DNA from: Terricaulis silvestris
GTDB lineage: Bacteria > Pseudomonadota > Alphaproteobacteria > Caulobacterales > Aquidulcibacteraceae
DNA length: 64,000 nucleotides
NCBI RefSeq assembly: GCF_009792355.1
Contig: NZ_CP047045.1
Span: forward strand, 3,498,501 to 3,562,500
Direction of reading: 5' to 3'
Below are positions 25,624-33,519 of the stretch, piece after piece (positions within the stretch are counted from its first letter, which is position 1; the number at the start of each line of letters is the position of its first letter). Below the pieces are notes generated by a model, which was not told the DNA's origin, made no database searches, and saw only the letters and a list, made by a program, of their open reading frames with translations. A program made the position numbers and the translations under genes.

Positions 25624-26003
25624 ATGCGCTCATCCTGCGGCGCGAGCTGCGTCATGAACAAACCTACCATCAGGATCGACCCGCAAAACAACAACGACCA
25701 GGCGCCAAACGTGGCATCCAAGGTCGGATCGATGTTGGGCAGCGTCGTGACGAATTCGTGCGTCATGAAGCCGTTCAGAAACAGCGACGGCAAGGCGATG
25801 CCGATCGCCGCCTCGCCCTCATCGCCGCGCGCTTCGTGCAGCAATCTCAGCAGCAGAAGCGTGGCGATCACGCCGACGACTGGCGCGGAGATATACGCGA
25901 TCAGCCGCCCATCCGGCAAAAAGAACATCTGCCCCGCAAACCGAAACACCGCGGCGACCGCGAGCCACAACACAAACCCCAGCCCCATCGCGCGCAAGAT
26001 CAT
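25620..26003 (-). CDS. Small four-TM membrane protein (DUF5367-like)
   Basis: A 127-residue integral membrane protein with four predicted helices: GFVLWLAVAAVFRFAGQMF, LIAYISAPVVGVIATLLLL, a short helix near FLNGFMTHEFV and LLFCGSILMVGLFMTQL. The layout resembles the DUF5367 family, which has no known function. Its TGA overlaps the ATG of the glycerophosphodiesterase, so the two are coupled. Family call is tentative. Confidence 0.6.
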   Translation of the reverse strand: MILRAMGLGFVLWLAVAAVFRFAGQMFFLPDGRLIAYISAPVVGVIATLLLLRLLHEARGDEGEAAIGIALPSLFLNGFMTHEFVTTLPNIDPTLDATFGAWSLLFCGSILMVGLFMTQLAPQDERI

Positions 26004-26046
26004 ATGCTGCCTTTCCGTACCAACTGATGGCTCGATTTAGAACCAC

Positions 26047-27186
26047 TCAAGATTTCAACAACTCGCGCGCGACGATCACGCGCATGATCTCGTTGGTGCC
26101 TTCCAGGATGCGGTGCACGCGCAGATCGCGAACGATGCGCTCGACCTCGTAGTCCGCCAGATAGCCATAGCCGCCGTGCAACTGCAGCGCCTGATCGGCT
26201 ACCTTGAACGCGGTGTCAGTGACAAAGCGCTTGGCCATGGCGCAAAACTTGGTCGCGTCCGGCGCTTTTGCATCGAGCTTTTGCGCCGCCTGATGCAGGA
26301 GCGCGCGCGAAGCGGCCAAATCCGTCGCCATATCGGCCAATGTGAACTGCGTGTTCTGAAAGTCCGCGATGCGCTTGCCGAATTGCTTACGCTCTTGCAC
26401 GTAAGCCAGCGCGCGATCGAAGGCATCTTGCGCCCCACCGAGCGCGCACGCCGCGATGTTCAAGCGTCCGCCATCGAGCCCTTTCATCGCGTACTTGAAG
26501 CCCTCGCCTTCCGGGCCAACGCGATTGTCCACCGGCACTTTGCAATTATCGAACGCGACGATTGCCGTGGGTTGGGCTCGCCAACCCATCTTGTCTTCCA
26601 TCTTGCCGAACGAGAGCCCCGGCGTGCCGTTCTCGACCAGCATCGTGGACACGCCCTTCGGCCCGTCCTCACCCGTCCGGCACATCAGCACATAAAGATC
26701 AGAGAACCCCGCGCCAGAGATAAACGCCTTCGAGCCGTTGATGACGTACTGCGAATTGCCGTCCGCCTTCGCCGTGGTGCGCAACGCGCCTGCATCAGAG
26801 CCCGAACCTGGCTCAGTCAAGCAATACGAAGCGATCTTCTTGCCGGCAGTGAGTTGCGGCAGCCATTCCGCGCGTTGCTCGTCGCTGCCGAACGAGTCGA
26901 TCATCCACGCGCACATGTTGTGGATCGACATGAACGCCGACGTGGCGATGCAGCCGCGCGACAATTCTTCGAAGATCAACGCCGCGTCATGCCGCGTTAG
27001 TCCAGAGCCGCCATGCTCTTCGCGCACGTAAATGCCGGCGAAGCCGAGCTGCGCCAGCTCCTCAAGCACACCACGATCCAGCCCCTCTTCCTCCCAGCGC
27101 GCCGCGTTTGGCCGCAACCGCTCCTGCGCAAACGCGCGCGCGGTTTCGACGATCATGGCTTGGTCTTCGGTGAGCTCGGCGGCCAT
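26047..27186 (-). CDS. Acyl-CoA dehydrogenase (isobutyryl/short branched-chain type)
   Basis: FAD flavoprotein of 379 residues that forms a 2,3-double bond in an acyl-CoA. Family marks are YCLTEPGSGSDAGALRTTA near 125-143, the FAD-binding FISGAGFSDLYVLM, the region GGRLNIAACALGGAQ, and QLHGGYGYLADYEVER followed by ILEGTNEIMR at the C-terminus. The catalytic Glu lies in YEVERIVRDLRVHRILEGTNE. Overall wording is closest to isobutyryl-CoA dehydrogenase (valine catabolism). I used the ATG at 27186, preceded by GAGGGA, over an upstream in-frame start. No valine genes adjoin it. Confidence 0.9.
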   Translation of the reverse strand: MAAELTEDQAMIVETARAFAQERLRPNAARWEEEGLDRGVLEELAQLGFAGIYVREEHGGSGLTRHDAALIFEELSRGCIATSAFMSIHNMCAWMIDSFGSDEQRAEWLPQLTAGKKIASYCLTEPGSGSDAGALRTTAKADGNSQYVINGSKAFISGAGFSDLYVLMCRTGEDGPKGVSTMLVENGTPGLSFGKMEDKMGWRAQPTAIVAFDNCKVPVDNRVGPEGEGFKYAMKGLDGGRLNIAACALGGAQDAFDRALAYVQERKQFGKRIADFQNTQFTLADMATDLAASRALLHQAAQKLDAKAPDATKFCAMAKRFVTDTAFKVADQALQLHGGYGYLADYEVERIVRDLRVHRILEGTNEIMRVIVARELLKS

Positions 27187-27301
27187 TGTTCCCTCTGCCT
27201 GTGCTCGCTTTATAACCGCCCCGCCTCGCATCGCCAGCGTTCCCGTTCAGGAACCAGCCGCGGGCGCTGAGGAGGTCTTGCCCCTTCAGCGCCGCTTTTT
27301 T

Positions 27302-27326
27302 GGAACCGTGTGGTTTTCGTCGCGTT
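27302..27326 (+). promoter_or_regulatory. EcfG-type general stress promoter
   Basis: GGAAC at 27302-27306 and CGTT at 27323-27326 are separated by exactly 16 bases, the consensus for the alphaproteobacterial general stress sigma factor EcfG (SigT in Caulobacter). It lies 58 bases before the first small lipoprotein gene. Match is seen directly; use by EcfG is inference. Confidence 0.75.
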
Positions 27327-27384
27327 CACCTTCCCGGCGGCGGAACAACACGTCGTCCGAGGACGGGACATTTAGGAGAAATGC

Positions 27385-27618
27385 ATGTTGAAGCCTGTGT
27401 TAGCCGCGCTTGTAGCGGCGAGCTTCCTCACGCTCGGCGCTTGCACACAAGAAACGCGTGTCGAGGACGAGCCCACTGCTGAGCAAGCCATCGAGAACGC
27501 TGGCGACAGCATCGAACAAGCCGGCGACAACGCCGCGGATTCCATCGAACAGGCGGGTGAAAACGCTGAGCAGTCGATCGAAAACGCGACCGACAACAAC
27601 ACGGCCACAACCCCGTAA
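27385..27618 (+). CDS. Small stress-associated lipoprotein
   Basis: A 77-residue lipoprotein. The lipobox LGAC is at about residue 17-20 after a short hydrophobic signal. The mature part is acidic with a repeated heptad-like IENAGDSIEQAGDNAADSIE pattern, so it is probably an extended helix. AGGAGAAATGC gives a strong ribosome-binding site at the ATG. It lies under the EcfG-type promoter and is followed by a same-length lipoprotein gene. It resembles entericidin-like and other small envelope lipoproteins in type only. Confidence 0.8.
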   Translation: MLKPVLAALVAASFLTLGACTQETRVEDEPTAEQAIENAGDSIEQAGDNAADSIEQAGENAEQSIENATDNNTATTP

Positions 27619-27643
27619 CCACTTCACTGCAGGAGAGAGAGCA

Positions 27644-27877
27644 ATGAAAACACTTCTGATGACGGCCGCTGCGGCGGCGATACTGGGTCTGGCTGCGTGC
27701 GGCCAAGGCGCCAACGAAGAAGCCGGCGAAGCCGCCGACACCGCGTACGAACAATCCACCACCGGCACCACCGACCTCGGCCAAGGCCCGCAGGAAGAAG
27801 CCGGCGAAGCGGTGGACCAAGCCACCGAAGGCGCGCCGGCAGCCGACCCCGCCGCTCCGGCCCCGACCACGCCGTAA
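27644..27877 (+). CDS. Second small acidic lipoprotein
   Basis: A 77-residue lipoprotein with lipobox LAAC near residue 16-19. The mature part is Ala/Glu/Thr-rich with EEAGEAADTAYEQ and EEAGEAVDQATEG repeats and a Pro/Ala tail ending TTP, as does the first lipoprotein. AGGAGAGAG lies 4 bases before the ATG. It is 25 bases after the first gene and is closed by a strong terminator, so both belong to one stress-driven transcript. Function unknown. Confidence 0.8.
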   Translation: MKTLLMTAAAAAILGLAACGQGANEEAGEAADTAYEQSTTGTTDLGQGPQEEAGEAVDQATEGAPAADPAAPAPTTP

Positions 27878-27902
27878 CGCGATCCTTCGCTGTACGGCAG
27901 AG

Positions 27903-27941
27903 CTCCCCTCGCGCCCTCGGCGCGGGGGGAGTTTCCGTTTT
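27903..27941 (+). terminator. Rho-independent terminator after the lipoprotein pair
   Basis: A 13-base stem (27903-27915 with 27919-27931, one T-G wobble) closes a CTC loop and is followed by TTTCCGTTTT. It sits between two convergent units and ends just at the stop of the minus-strand gene at 27940. Confidence 0.85.
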
Positions 27942-28257
27942 AGCGGCGTGCGAACAACGGGATTGCGGCAACCGCCGCGCCGGCCACCAGCATCGCAAGC
28001 GCGATCGCCGCCGCCATTGCAAGCACTGGCGATTGATCCGGCCTCAGCAACTGAGCCGCGAAGACAGCCGCTGTGGCACAGACTCCTGCTACAATAGCGG
28101 GCAATCCCTTCTCCAAGACGGCGGGGCCGCGCGCGGCGCGCTCGAGCCGCCGACGCAACGCCGCCTTCCACAACAGCGCTTCAGCCGGCGGCGAGCATCC
28201 TGGTAGCTCCGCGTTCCTTAGCGCCGCGATCGCCGCGTTGACCGCTTCATCACTCAT
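27940..28257 (-). CDS. Putative anti-sigma partner membrane protein
   Basis: A 105-residue protein that starts at the ATG at 28257, overlapping the sigma factor stop by 8 bases. Residues 1-50 are helical and charged with SPPAEALLWKAALRRRLERA. Two TM helices follow (LPAIVAGVCATAAVFAAQLL and LAMAAAIALAMLVAGAAVAAIPLF). Gene order and coupling directly after an ECF sigma factor, and a cytoplasmic N-terminus before TM helices, are the usual signs of an anti-sigma factor. No zinc ZAS motif (HxxxCxxC) is present, so it would be a non-zinc type. Confidence 0.6.
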   Translation of the reverse strand: MSDEAVNAAIAALRNAELPGCSPPAEALLWKAALRRRLERAARGPAVLEKGLPAIVAGVCATAAVFAAQLLRPDQSPVLAMAAAIALAMLVAGAAVAAIPLFARR

Positions 28258-28726
28258 AACCGCCTCCACGCAACGCGGCCTCAAAACGCCGCCGCGCCCT
28301 ATGCAACATCACGCGCACGCTCCCTTCGCCAAGTCCAAGCACAGTTCCAATCGCGGCATGATCGTCGCCTTCGACATAAGCCAGCCAGATCAGCTGCCGC
28401 TCTTGCAGCGTCAGTGTTTGAAACAAACGCGACAGGTCGAGGCGCAAGCCCTCTTTCTCAACATACACTGCATCCGCGACCTCTACGCTTTGCGCGGCGC
28501 GCTTTTGCCTGCGCCATGCATCCCGGATCAGATTGCTAGCGATGCGAAAGAGGTAGGCACGCGCTTGCGGCAAGCCCGTCGGAAACGTGGCGCTGCCCAG
28601 CGCGCGCAAATACGTCTCCTGCACGATATCGTCGGCCGCCGCGACACTGCCCAGCACACGCGCGGCGTAGCGGCGCAACGGCTCTGCCGTTTCTTCATGC
28701 ATCTGTTTGAAGGTGCGTTCGTCCAC
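28250..28726 (-). CDS. ECF RNA polymerase sigma factor
   Basis: A 158-residue sigma-70 family protein with only regions 2 and 4. Region 2 spans about 8-80 (LGSVAAADDIVQETYLRAL; RAYLFRIASNLIRDAWRRQKR). Region 4 spans about 103-155 (LFQTLTLQERQLIWLAYVEGDDHAAIGTVLGLGEGSVRVMLHRARRRF). It sits between a membrane protein gene 12 bases upstream and the overlapping membrane partner downstream. It is not EcfG itself, which is longer and paired with NepR. Its promoter target is not evident here. Confidence 0.92.
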   Translation of the reverse strand: MDERTFKQMHEETAEPLRRYAARVLGSVAAADDIVQETYLRALGSATFPTGLPQARAYLFRIASNLIRDAWRRQKRAAQSVEVADAVYVEKEGLRLDLSRLFQTLTLQERQLIWLAYVEGDDHAAIGTVLGLGEGSVRVMLHRARRRFEAALRGGGYE

Positions 28727-28738
28727 GCCGCGGCTCGC

Positions 28739-29167
28739 TCAGGGCCGCAATCGCCGAGCGAGCCATGCGGCGCCCAGAAAGCCCACGCCGAGCACGCCGG
28801 ACAACACCGCCAATGTCAGCCAGACATCCGAAACGCCGAGCAGGTTGTAGGCCATCAAGCCCAACAGGCCGGCCGTCGCGGCCAGCGACACAACGCCCAC
28901 CTGCGCCGCCCGCGCGCCACGGGCAGCCTCGCTGCCCTCATCTGCCCGCACCAACTCCGCAACGATGCGTGCAACATCATCACCATCCATGGCGTTCAGC
29001 CGATCGAGCACCTTCAGCCGAAAGGCCAGCAGCTGCGTCAGCCGATGGCGTCGGGCGAGTTCGGAAACCGCGAGCCACAGCACGAATGCGCCAGTCGTCA
29101 GCACCCCCGCGATCAAGACCGCTTCGCTGATTGCCGACGCTGTCGCGACGGTTTGCAAGTCACTCAT
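28739..29167 (-). CDS. Hypothetical membrane protein upstream of the ECF sigma gene
   Basis: A 142-residue protein. One TM helix near 10-35 (SAISEAVLIAGVLTTGAFVLWLAV), a charged cytoplasmic loop (ARRHRLTQLLAFRLKVLDRLNAMDGDDVARIVAELVRADE), then two TM helices (GVVSLAATAGLLGLMAYNLLG; WLTLAVLSGVLGVGFLGAAWL). I chose the ATG at 29167 because AGGAGC is 6 bases before it. It is probably the first gene of the sigma operon. No known family. Confidence 0.7.
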   Translation of the reverse strand: MSDLQTVATASAISEAVLIAGVLTTGAFVLWLAVSELARRHRLTQLLAFRLKVLDRLNAMDGDDVARIVAELVRADEGSEAARGARAAQVGVVSLAATAGLLGLMAYNLLGVSDVWLTLAVLSGVLGVGFLGAAWLARRLRP

Positions 29168-29288
29168 GTCAGTGCTCCTGGCCATCGGGACTAAGACGCG
29201 CCAAAGCGCCCGGCGTTAACAATCCTCAGCAGAAATTTCCCGTGTTAACGGCCCAGCCCTCCCGGCGTTGAAGGCGCCAGGAGGCACC

Positions 29289-30224
29289 ATGCACAAGATT
29301 GCCGGACTCGTTGGGCTTTTCCTATTCGGAGGGATCGCCAGCTTGGCTGCTCTGCTCTTCTTTCAAGGTCAGCGCCCAGACTACACGTGGCACCCGAGCG
29401 CCACGCCGCCTGCGTTTGTCAACGCGCACCCACGCGTCCTCATCGACGAAGGACATCACAACGCCTCCACCGCCGGGCTGTTCGGCCGTTACATGCCGCT
29501 GGCGCGGCTGCTCAAGGCGGAAGGCTACGACGTGGTGCGCGGCAATGCGCGTTTCACTGATGGCACGCTGGCAAGCACCGGCATCCTAGTCATCGCCAAC
29601 GCCTCGGGCGCGGCCCGATTGCAATTCTGGGGCTTCAATTTGCCGATCGGCGATCGCGGCGATCGCGGCGCGGCGGCCTTCACCGCACTTGAAATCGAAG
29701 CCGTGCGCGCGTGGGTCGAACGTGGCGGATCACTGCTCCTGATTGCCGATCACGCACCGTTCGGCGCCGCCTCCGCGCAACTGGCGGCGGCGTTCGACGT
29801 TACGATGCGCGGGGGCAGCGTCGAAATACCCGGCGCGACGTCGGACCCATTGCCGTTCGAACAGGGAGCGCTTGGCGATCATCCGATCCTCTCTGGCGTC
29901 GACCAAGTCTTCACCTTCTCGGGCCAATCGCTAAGCGGCCCGGCGGACGCCACGATCCTACTCCGCCTTCCACACAACGCGATTGAGTACGTCGAAGTCA
30001 GTCGTGACGAAGCCGCCGGAACGACGACGTTCGAAGATCAGCCTGCCGGCCCCGCCCAAGGGCTTGCGCTGAACTACGGCGCGGGCCGCGTCGTGGTTCT
30101 CGGCGAGGCCGCCATGCTCACGGCCCAAGTGAGGGCGGGCCGACCGTTCGGCCTCAGCGCCCCCGGCGGCGACAACGAGCGCTTTGCACGCAATGTGATG
30201 CGCTGGCTAGCGCACGACGATTGA
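29289..30224 (+). CDS. DUF4350-like membrane-anchored protein
   Basis: A 311-residue protein with an N-terminal TM helix (IAGLVGLFLFGGIASLAALLFF). The exported part has HPRVLIDEGHHN near 50, a central LSSTGILVIANAS-like strand, VERGGSLLLIADHAPFGAA near 155 and GRVVVLGEAAML near 275, the class I amidotransferase-like fold seen in DUF4350 proteins. No Cys nucleophile is in place, so it is probably non-enzymatic or a sugar-binding variant. AGGAGG is 4 bases before the ATG. Function is unknown. Confidence 0.7.
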   Translation: MHKIAGLVGLFLFGGIASLAALLFFQGQRPDYTWHPSATPPAFVNAHPRVLIDEGHHNASTAGLFGRYMPLARLLKAEGYDVVRGNARFTDGTLASTGILVIANASGAARLQFWGFNLPIGDRGDRGAAAFTALEIEAVRAWVERGGSLLLIADHAPFGAASAQLAAAFDVTMRGGSVEIPGATSDPLPFEQGALGDHPILSGVDQVFTFSGQSLSGPADATILLRLPHNAIEYVEVSRDEAAGTTTFEDQPAGPAQGLALNYGAGRVVVLGEAAMLTAQVRAGRPFGLSAPGGDNERFARNVMRWLAHDD

Positions 30225-30272
30225 CGATTGCGGTTAGTTCTCCCTCGGGCCAGAAGCCCCACGGGAGTTTTC

Positions 30273-31166
30273 ATGTCCGTGCGCGCGTTTCCGCCGGCCT
30301 TAGTGCTGGTGCTAGCGATCATGGCCGGCGCGTGCATGGACGCGACCATAAAGTATCTATCGCAGACCAACCCCGTGCTGCTGGTCGCGTTCGGGCGATA
30401 CTTGTTCGGCGCCATTTTCTCGTTCGGCATCTATTGGCAAGCCGGCCGCCCGGCCATCAGCTCTGAGATGTGGCGCGCGCACGGCGTGCGCGGATTTCTG
30501 ATCGCCGCATGCGCGGTCACTTTCTTCTGGGCGCTCAGCGTGCTGCCACTCGCCGAAGCGGTGACGCTCTCTTTCATCTATCCCCTTCTCGCGCCCTTCG
30601 TGGCGAGCCTGCTGTTGAAGGAACGCATTCGCGCGTCGAGCATGATCAGCGCCGTGGTCGGTTTCGCCGGCGTCATCGTCGCCATGCAGGGCGCGCCGAG
30701 CGAAGCGGAATCGCCGCAGCACGATCTCGGCGTAGCGGCAGTGCTCGTGTCCGCCGGCTTTTTCTCCTTCGCCATGGTGCTCTTGCGTGAGCGCGCGCAG
30801 AAAGACGGCGCGCCGATTGTCGGCCTGATGACGAGCCTCATTCCCGGCATCATCCTGCTGCCGCCGACCATCATTTTCGCCACACCGCCCGTGCTCGAAA
30901 CCTGGCCGTTCTTCCTGCTAATGGGCGCGCTGGCGGCGGCGTTCATGTACTTGATGGCGCGCGCCTACGCCGCCGCTGAAGCCCAACAGCTTGCGCCGAT
31001 CCACTACACCGAGCTGATCTGGGCCACCGCAATCGGCTACGTAGTTTTCCAAGAGACGCCGCACCTCGAAATTTATCTCGGCGCCGCGCTCATCATTGCG
31101 GCGTGTCTTTTCGCGGCCTACGACGAACGCCGCATCGCACTCACCAAGAGAGAAGCCGCGCCATGA
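30273..31166 (+). CDS. EamA-family (DMT superfamily) transporter
   Basis: A 297-residue protein with about ten TM helices in two EamA repeats; the first ends with YPLLAPFVASLLLKERI and the second with ELIWATAIGYVVFQETPHLEIYLGAALII. GGGAG is 6 bases before the ATG. Family members export amino acids, drugs or other metabolites; the substrate cannot be read. It starts 48 bases after the DUF4350 gene and its stop overlaps the thioesterase start. Confidence 0.9.
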   Translation: MSVRAFPPALVLVLAIMAGACMDATIKYLSQTNPVLLVAFGRYLFGAIFSFGIYWQAGRPAISSEMWRAHGVRGFLIAACAVTFFWALSVLPLAEAVTLSFIYPLLAPFVASLLLKERIRASSMISAVVGFAGVIVAMQGAPSEAESPQHDLGVAAVLVSAGFFSFAMVLLRERAQKDGAPIVGLMTSLIPGIILLPPTIIFATPPVLETWPFFLLMGALAAAFMYLMARAYAAAEAQQLAPIHYTELIWATAIGYVVFQETPHLEIYLGAALIIAACLFAAYDERRIALTKREAAP

Positions 31167-31549
31167 ACTTCGCCGACCAGATTCCGTTCGCCAAGACCAT
31201 GGGCGTCGAGATCACCGAGGCGACGCCCGAGCGCGTCGTCGCCCGTCTCGTCGTACGGCCAGAGCTTTGCACTGGCGGCTCCATTCTACACGGCGGCGCC
31301 ATCATGGCGCTCGCAGACTCCGCCGGCGCGGTTGGCGCCTTCCTTTCGCTGCCGCCCGGCGCCACCGGCACCACCACGATCGAAAGCAAGACCAATTTCC
31401 TCGGCGCCGCAAAAGCCGGCGTCACCATCATCGCCGAAGCCACCCCCGTGCACAAAGGCAAGCGCACCAGCGTCTGGCAAACGCGCGTCGCCACCGAGGA
31501 CGGCAAGGCCGTCGCCCTCGTGATCCAAACGCAGCTGGTGCTGAGTTAG
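31163..31549 (+). CDS. PaaI-family hotdog thioesterase
   Basis: A 128-residue hotdog-fold protein. The active-site strand/helix CTGGSILHGGAIMALADSAGA near 37-56 fits the PaaI/YbdB group, in which a Gly-rich HGG turn precedes the catalytic acidic residue. These enzymes hydrolyse short or aromatic acyl-CoA thioesters. Its ATG overlaps the EamA stop. Its TAG directly abuts the stop of the convergent gene with no gap. Confidence 0.9.
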   Translation: MNFADQIPFAKTMGVEITEATPERVVARLVVRPELCTGGSILHGGAIMALADSAGAVGAFLSLPPGATGTTTIESKTNFLGAAKAGVTIIAEATPVHKGKRTSVWQTRVATEDGKAVALVIQTQLVLS

Positions 31550-31777
31550 CTACTTCCTTCGCTTCGGCCGCGGCATCGCGACGGCCTTGCCAATATTGGT
31601 CATCGCAACCGTGATCGCTTTCGGGTCGTCCGTCTGCTCCGCCTCACCTGTCGCGAACAGATCGCGGCTGACGTCCCACGCTTCCAGCGCCAGCTTCTTG
31701 CTCGACGTCGCCACCACCCAATCGCCAAACCCGATCTGAGCGCGAAACACTTTGATGCGGGGTGGGAGCTTTGCCAT
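31550..31777 (-). CDS. Small hypothetical protein
   Basis: A 75-residue basic protein from the ATG at 31777. It has the composition KVFRAQIGFGDWVVATSSKKLALEAW in its first half and ends PRPKRRK. No motif I recognise. An in-frame start upstream (31813) would add 12 residues. The gene lies between convergent thioesterase and divergent tRNA promoter, has no clear ribosome-binding site, and could be dispensable. Confidence 0.5.
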   Translation of the reverse strand: MAKLPPRIKVFRAQIGFGDWVVATSSKKLALEAWDVSRDLFATGEAEQTDDPKAITVAMTNIGKAVAMPRPKRRK

Positions 31778-31824
31778 GGACGGAAGGTTACCCGCTTGCG
31801 GCCTATTTTCCACTGCGCCGGAAC

Positions 31825-31853
31825 TTGCGGCGCGGCAGGTTCGCAGTCTATAT
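31825..31853 (+). promoter_or_regulatory. Housekeeping promoter of tRNA-Val
   Basis: TTGCGG (31825-31830) and CTATAT (31848-31853) are 17 bases apart, and the -10 ends 17 bases before the tRNA. Pattern fits a sigma-70 type promoter. Confidence 0.55.
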
Positions 31854-31870
31854 CGCCGGACCCAACGGTC

Positions 31871-31945
<75 letters not shown>

Positions 31946-31974
31946 TCCTACGCTCGCGATGCCGCGCGTTGGAT

Positions 31975-32002
31975 GTCCTCCGAAGCCTTGGCGAAGGAGG
32001 AC
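31975..32002. repeat. Short palindromic repeat, copy 1
   Basis: Arms GTCCTCC (31975-31981) and GGAGGAC (31996-32002) enclose CCTTGG with GAAG and CGAA flanks. The 22-base core at 31978-31999 matches the core at 34553-34574 except for three positions; two of these form one stem pair that changed together (T-A to G-C), which supports selection for the hairpin. It lies 30 bases after the tRNA. Confidence 0.65.
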
Positions 32003-32051
32003 TACATCTCCATCCGCGAGCTGCGGATGGCTCCGCTGTCCAAATCTTGAA

Positions 32052-32414
32052 TCAAGCTGCCGCGATCACGCGTTCGATCTCCACCACGAGATCCTTGAGG
32101 TGGAAGGGCTTGGACAGCACCTTCGCATCCTTCGGCGCCTGGCTTTGCGCTGAAAGCGCCACGGCGGCGAAACCGGTAATAAAAACAATCTTCATCGCTG
32201 GATCGGCTTCAGCGCCACGGCGCGCCAGTTCGATGCCATCAAGGCCCGGCATCACGATGTCCGTCAGCAGCAGATCATAGGTGCCGTGCTCCAGCGCTTC
32301 CCAAGCGCTGTCGCCGTCGCCATGGCCCGATACGTCGTGGCCGGCGCGCGTCAAGCTCTGCACCAGGAACCCCCGGAGCGAGTCGTCGTCTTCCGCCAAC
32401 AGGATACGCGCCAT
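32052..32414 (-). CDS. cpdR: Response regulator CpdR
   Basis: A 120-residue single-domain receiver. The acidic pocket is EDDD at 8-11, the phospho-acceptor Asp52 is in LLTDIVMPGLDG, the switch Thr is in VFITGFAAVAL and the Lys is in LSKPFHL. The wording DAKVLSKPFHL and the C-terminal IAAA match Caulobacter CpdR closely. Unphosphorylated CpdR delivers substrates such as CtrA and PdeA to ClpXP and is switched off by the CckA-ChpT relay. It is divergent from the N-formylglutamate amidohydrolase gene, a neighbour pairing I recall from Caulobacter relatives. Confidence 0.92.
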   Translation of the reverse strand: MARILLAEDDDSLRGFLVQSLTRAGHDVSGHGDGDSAWEALEHGTYDLLLTDIVMPGLDGIELARRGAEADPAMKIVFITGFAAVALSAQSQAPKDAKVLSKPFHLKDLVVEIERVIAAA

Positions 32415-32554
32415 CCACAGCTCCGGAACGTCCGGCCCCCTTCAAACCGGTAGCCCCTACCACACCACCGGTAAAGGCCGGCTGAACCGTCACACACAGG
32501 CGGTAATCATGTGGAAACGTTGACGGCCCGCGCGGCTGCGGCGAACAATGATTC

Positions 32555-33466
32555 ATGGACTTGACGGATCTTGGCCAGAGCGCGCTCAGCGCCCGCGCGG
32601 AAGGCGAAAGCCTCGCCGAATCCGTCGTCGAGCCGCCCTTTGTCCTGATCGAACCGCTGAGGCGCACCGCGCCGCTCATCTTCTCTTCACCACACAGCGG
32701 GCGACGTTATCCAGCGGAGCTACTGGCCGATACGCGCGTGCCGCTGATCAGTCTGCGGCGCTCGGAAGACGCCTATGTCGACGAGCTGATCGCGGGCGCC
32801 GCCGCGCACGGCGCAACCGTGCTCTCGGCGACTGTCGCGCGCGCTTATGTCGATCTGAACCGCGATCCCGCAGAGCTTGATCCGGAAATGTTCGACGAGC
32901 GGCCACCGCCTAGCGTGCACCTCACTTCCGCGCGCGTGCAGGCCGGCCTCGGCGCCATCCCGCGCGTCAGCGGCGACGGCCAGGCGATCTATCGGCGCAA
33001 ACTTTCATTGCCCGACGCCGAACGCCGCATGGCGCAGGTGCACCGCCCCTATCATGCGATGCTCGCGAACCTCGTCGCAGAGACCAAGGAAGCGTTCGGC
33101 TGCGCGGTGTTGGTGGATTGCCATTCCATGCCCAGTAACTCACGCGGCGCGCATGCGCCCGACATCGTGCTGGGCGATCGCTTCGGCGCGTCATGCCACC
33201 CATCCGTCACCGCGCTCGCGGAAGCGACGTTGCGCCGCTTGGGGTATCGCGTCGCCCGCAACGCGCCGTTCGCCGGCGGCCATACGACGCAAACCTACGG
33301 CCGCCCCGCTTTGCACACCCACGCTCTGCAAATCGAGATCAGCCGCGCGCTCTACGTCGACGAACGCACGCTCGAGCGCACCAACGGCTACGTCCGCGTC
33401 CGCGCCGACATGAGCCGGCTGGCCGAAGCGCTTGCCGCGGCGACGCTGCATAAGAGCTTGGCTTAG
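32555..33466 (+). CDS. N-formylglutamate amidohydrolase family protein
   Basis: A 303-residue zinc hydrolase. FSSPHSGRRYP near 42-52 and the metal/active-site VDCHSMPS near 188-195 with GHTTQTYGRP near 245 are the family marks. HutG-type enzymes split N-formylglutamate in histidine breakdown, but no hut genes are near, and family members next to cpdR are common in Caulobacterales with unclear substrate. The hisN-like gene is 4.5 kb away. No clear ribosome-binding site at the ATG. Confidence 0.88.
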   Translation: MDLTDLGQSALSARAEGESLAESVVEPPFVLIEPLRRTAPLIFSSPHSGRRYPAELLADTRVPLISLRRSEDAYVDELIAGAAAHGATVLSATVARAYVDLNRDPAELDPEMFDERPPPSVHLTSARVQAGLGAIPRVSGDGQAIYRRKLSLPDAERRMAQVHRPYHAMLANLVAETKEAFGCAVLVDCHSMPSNSRGAHAPDIVLGDRFGASCHPSVTALAEATLRRLGYRVARNAPFAGGHTTQTYGRPALHTHALQIEISRALYVDERTLERTNGYVRVRADMSRLAEALAAATLHKSLA

Positions 33467-33519
33467 CGCGCAGCCCGGAGTCCGCTGCTGACCCGGAGCG
33501 GACTCTGTTGCATTTGAGC

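Noticed and set aside
29217..29257. Two GTTAAC words as a CtrA-type site before the sigma operon
   Set aside because: Spacing is far from TTAA-N7-TTAA; no support.
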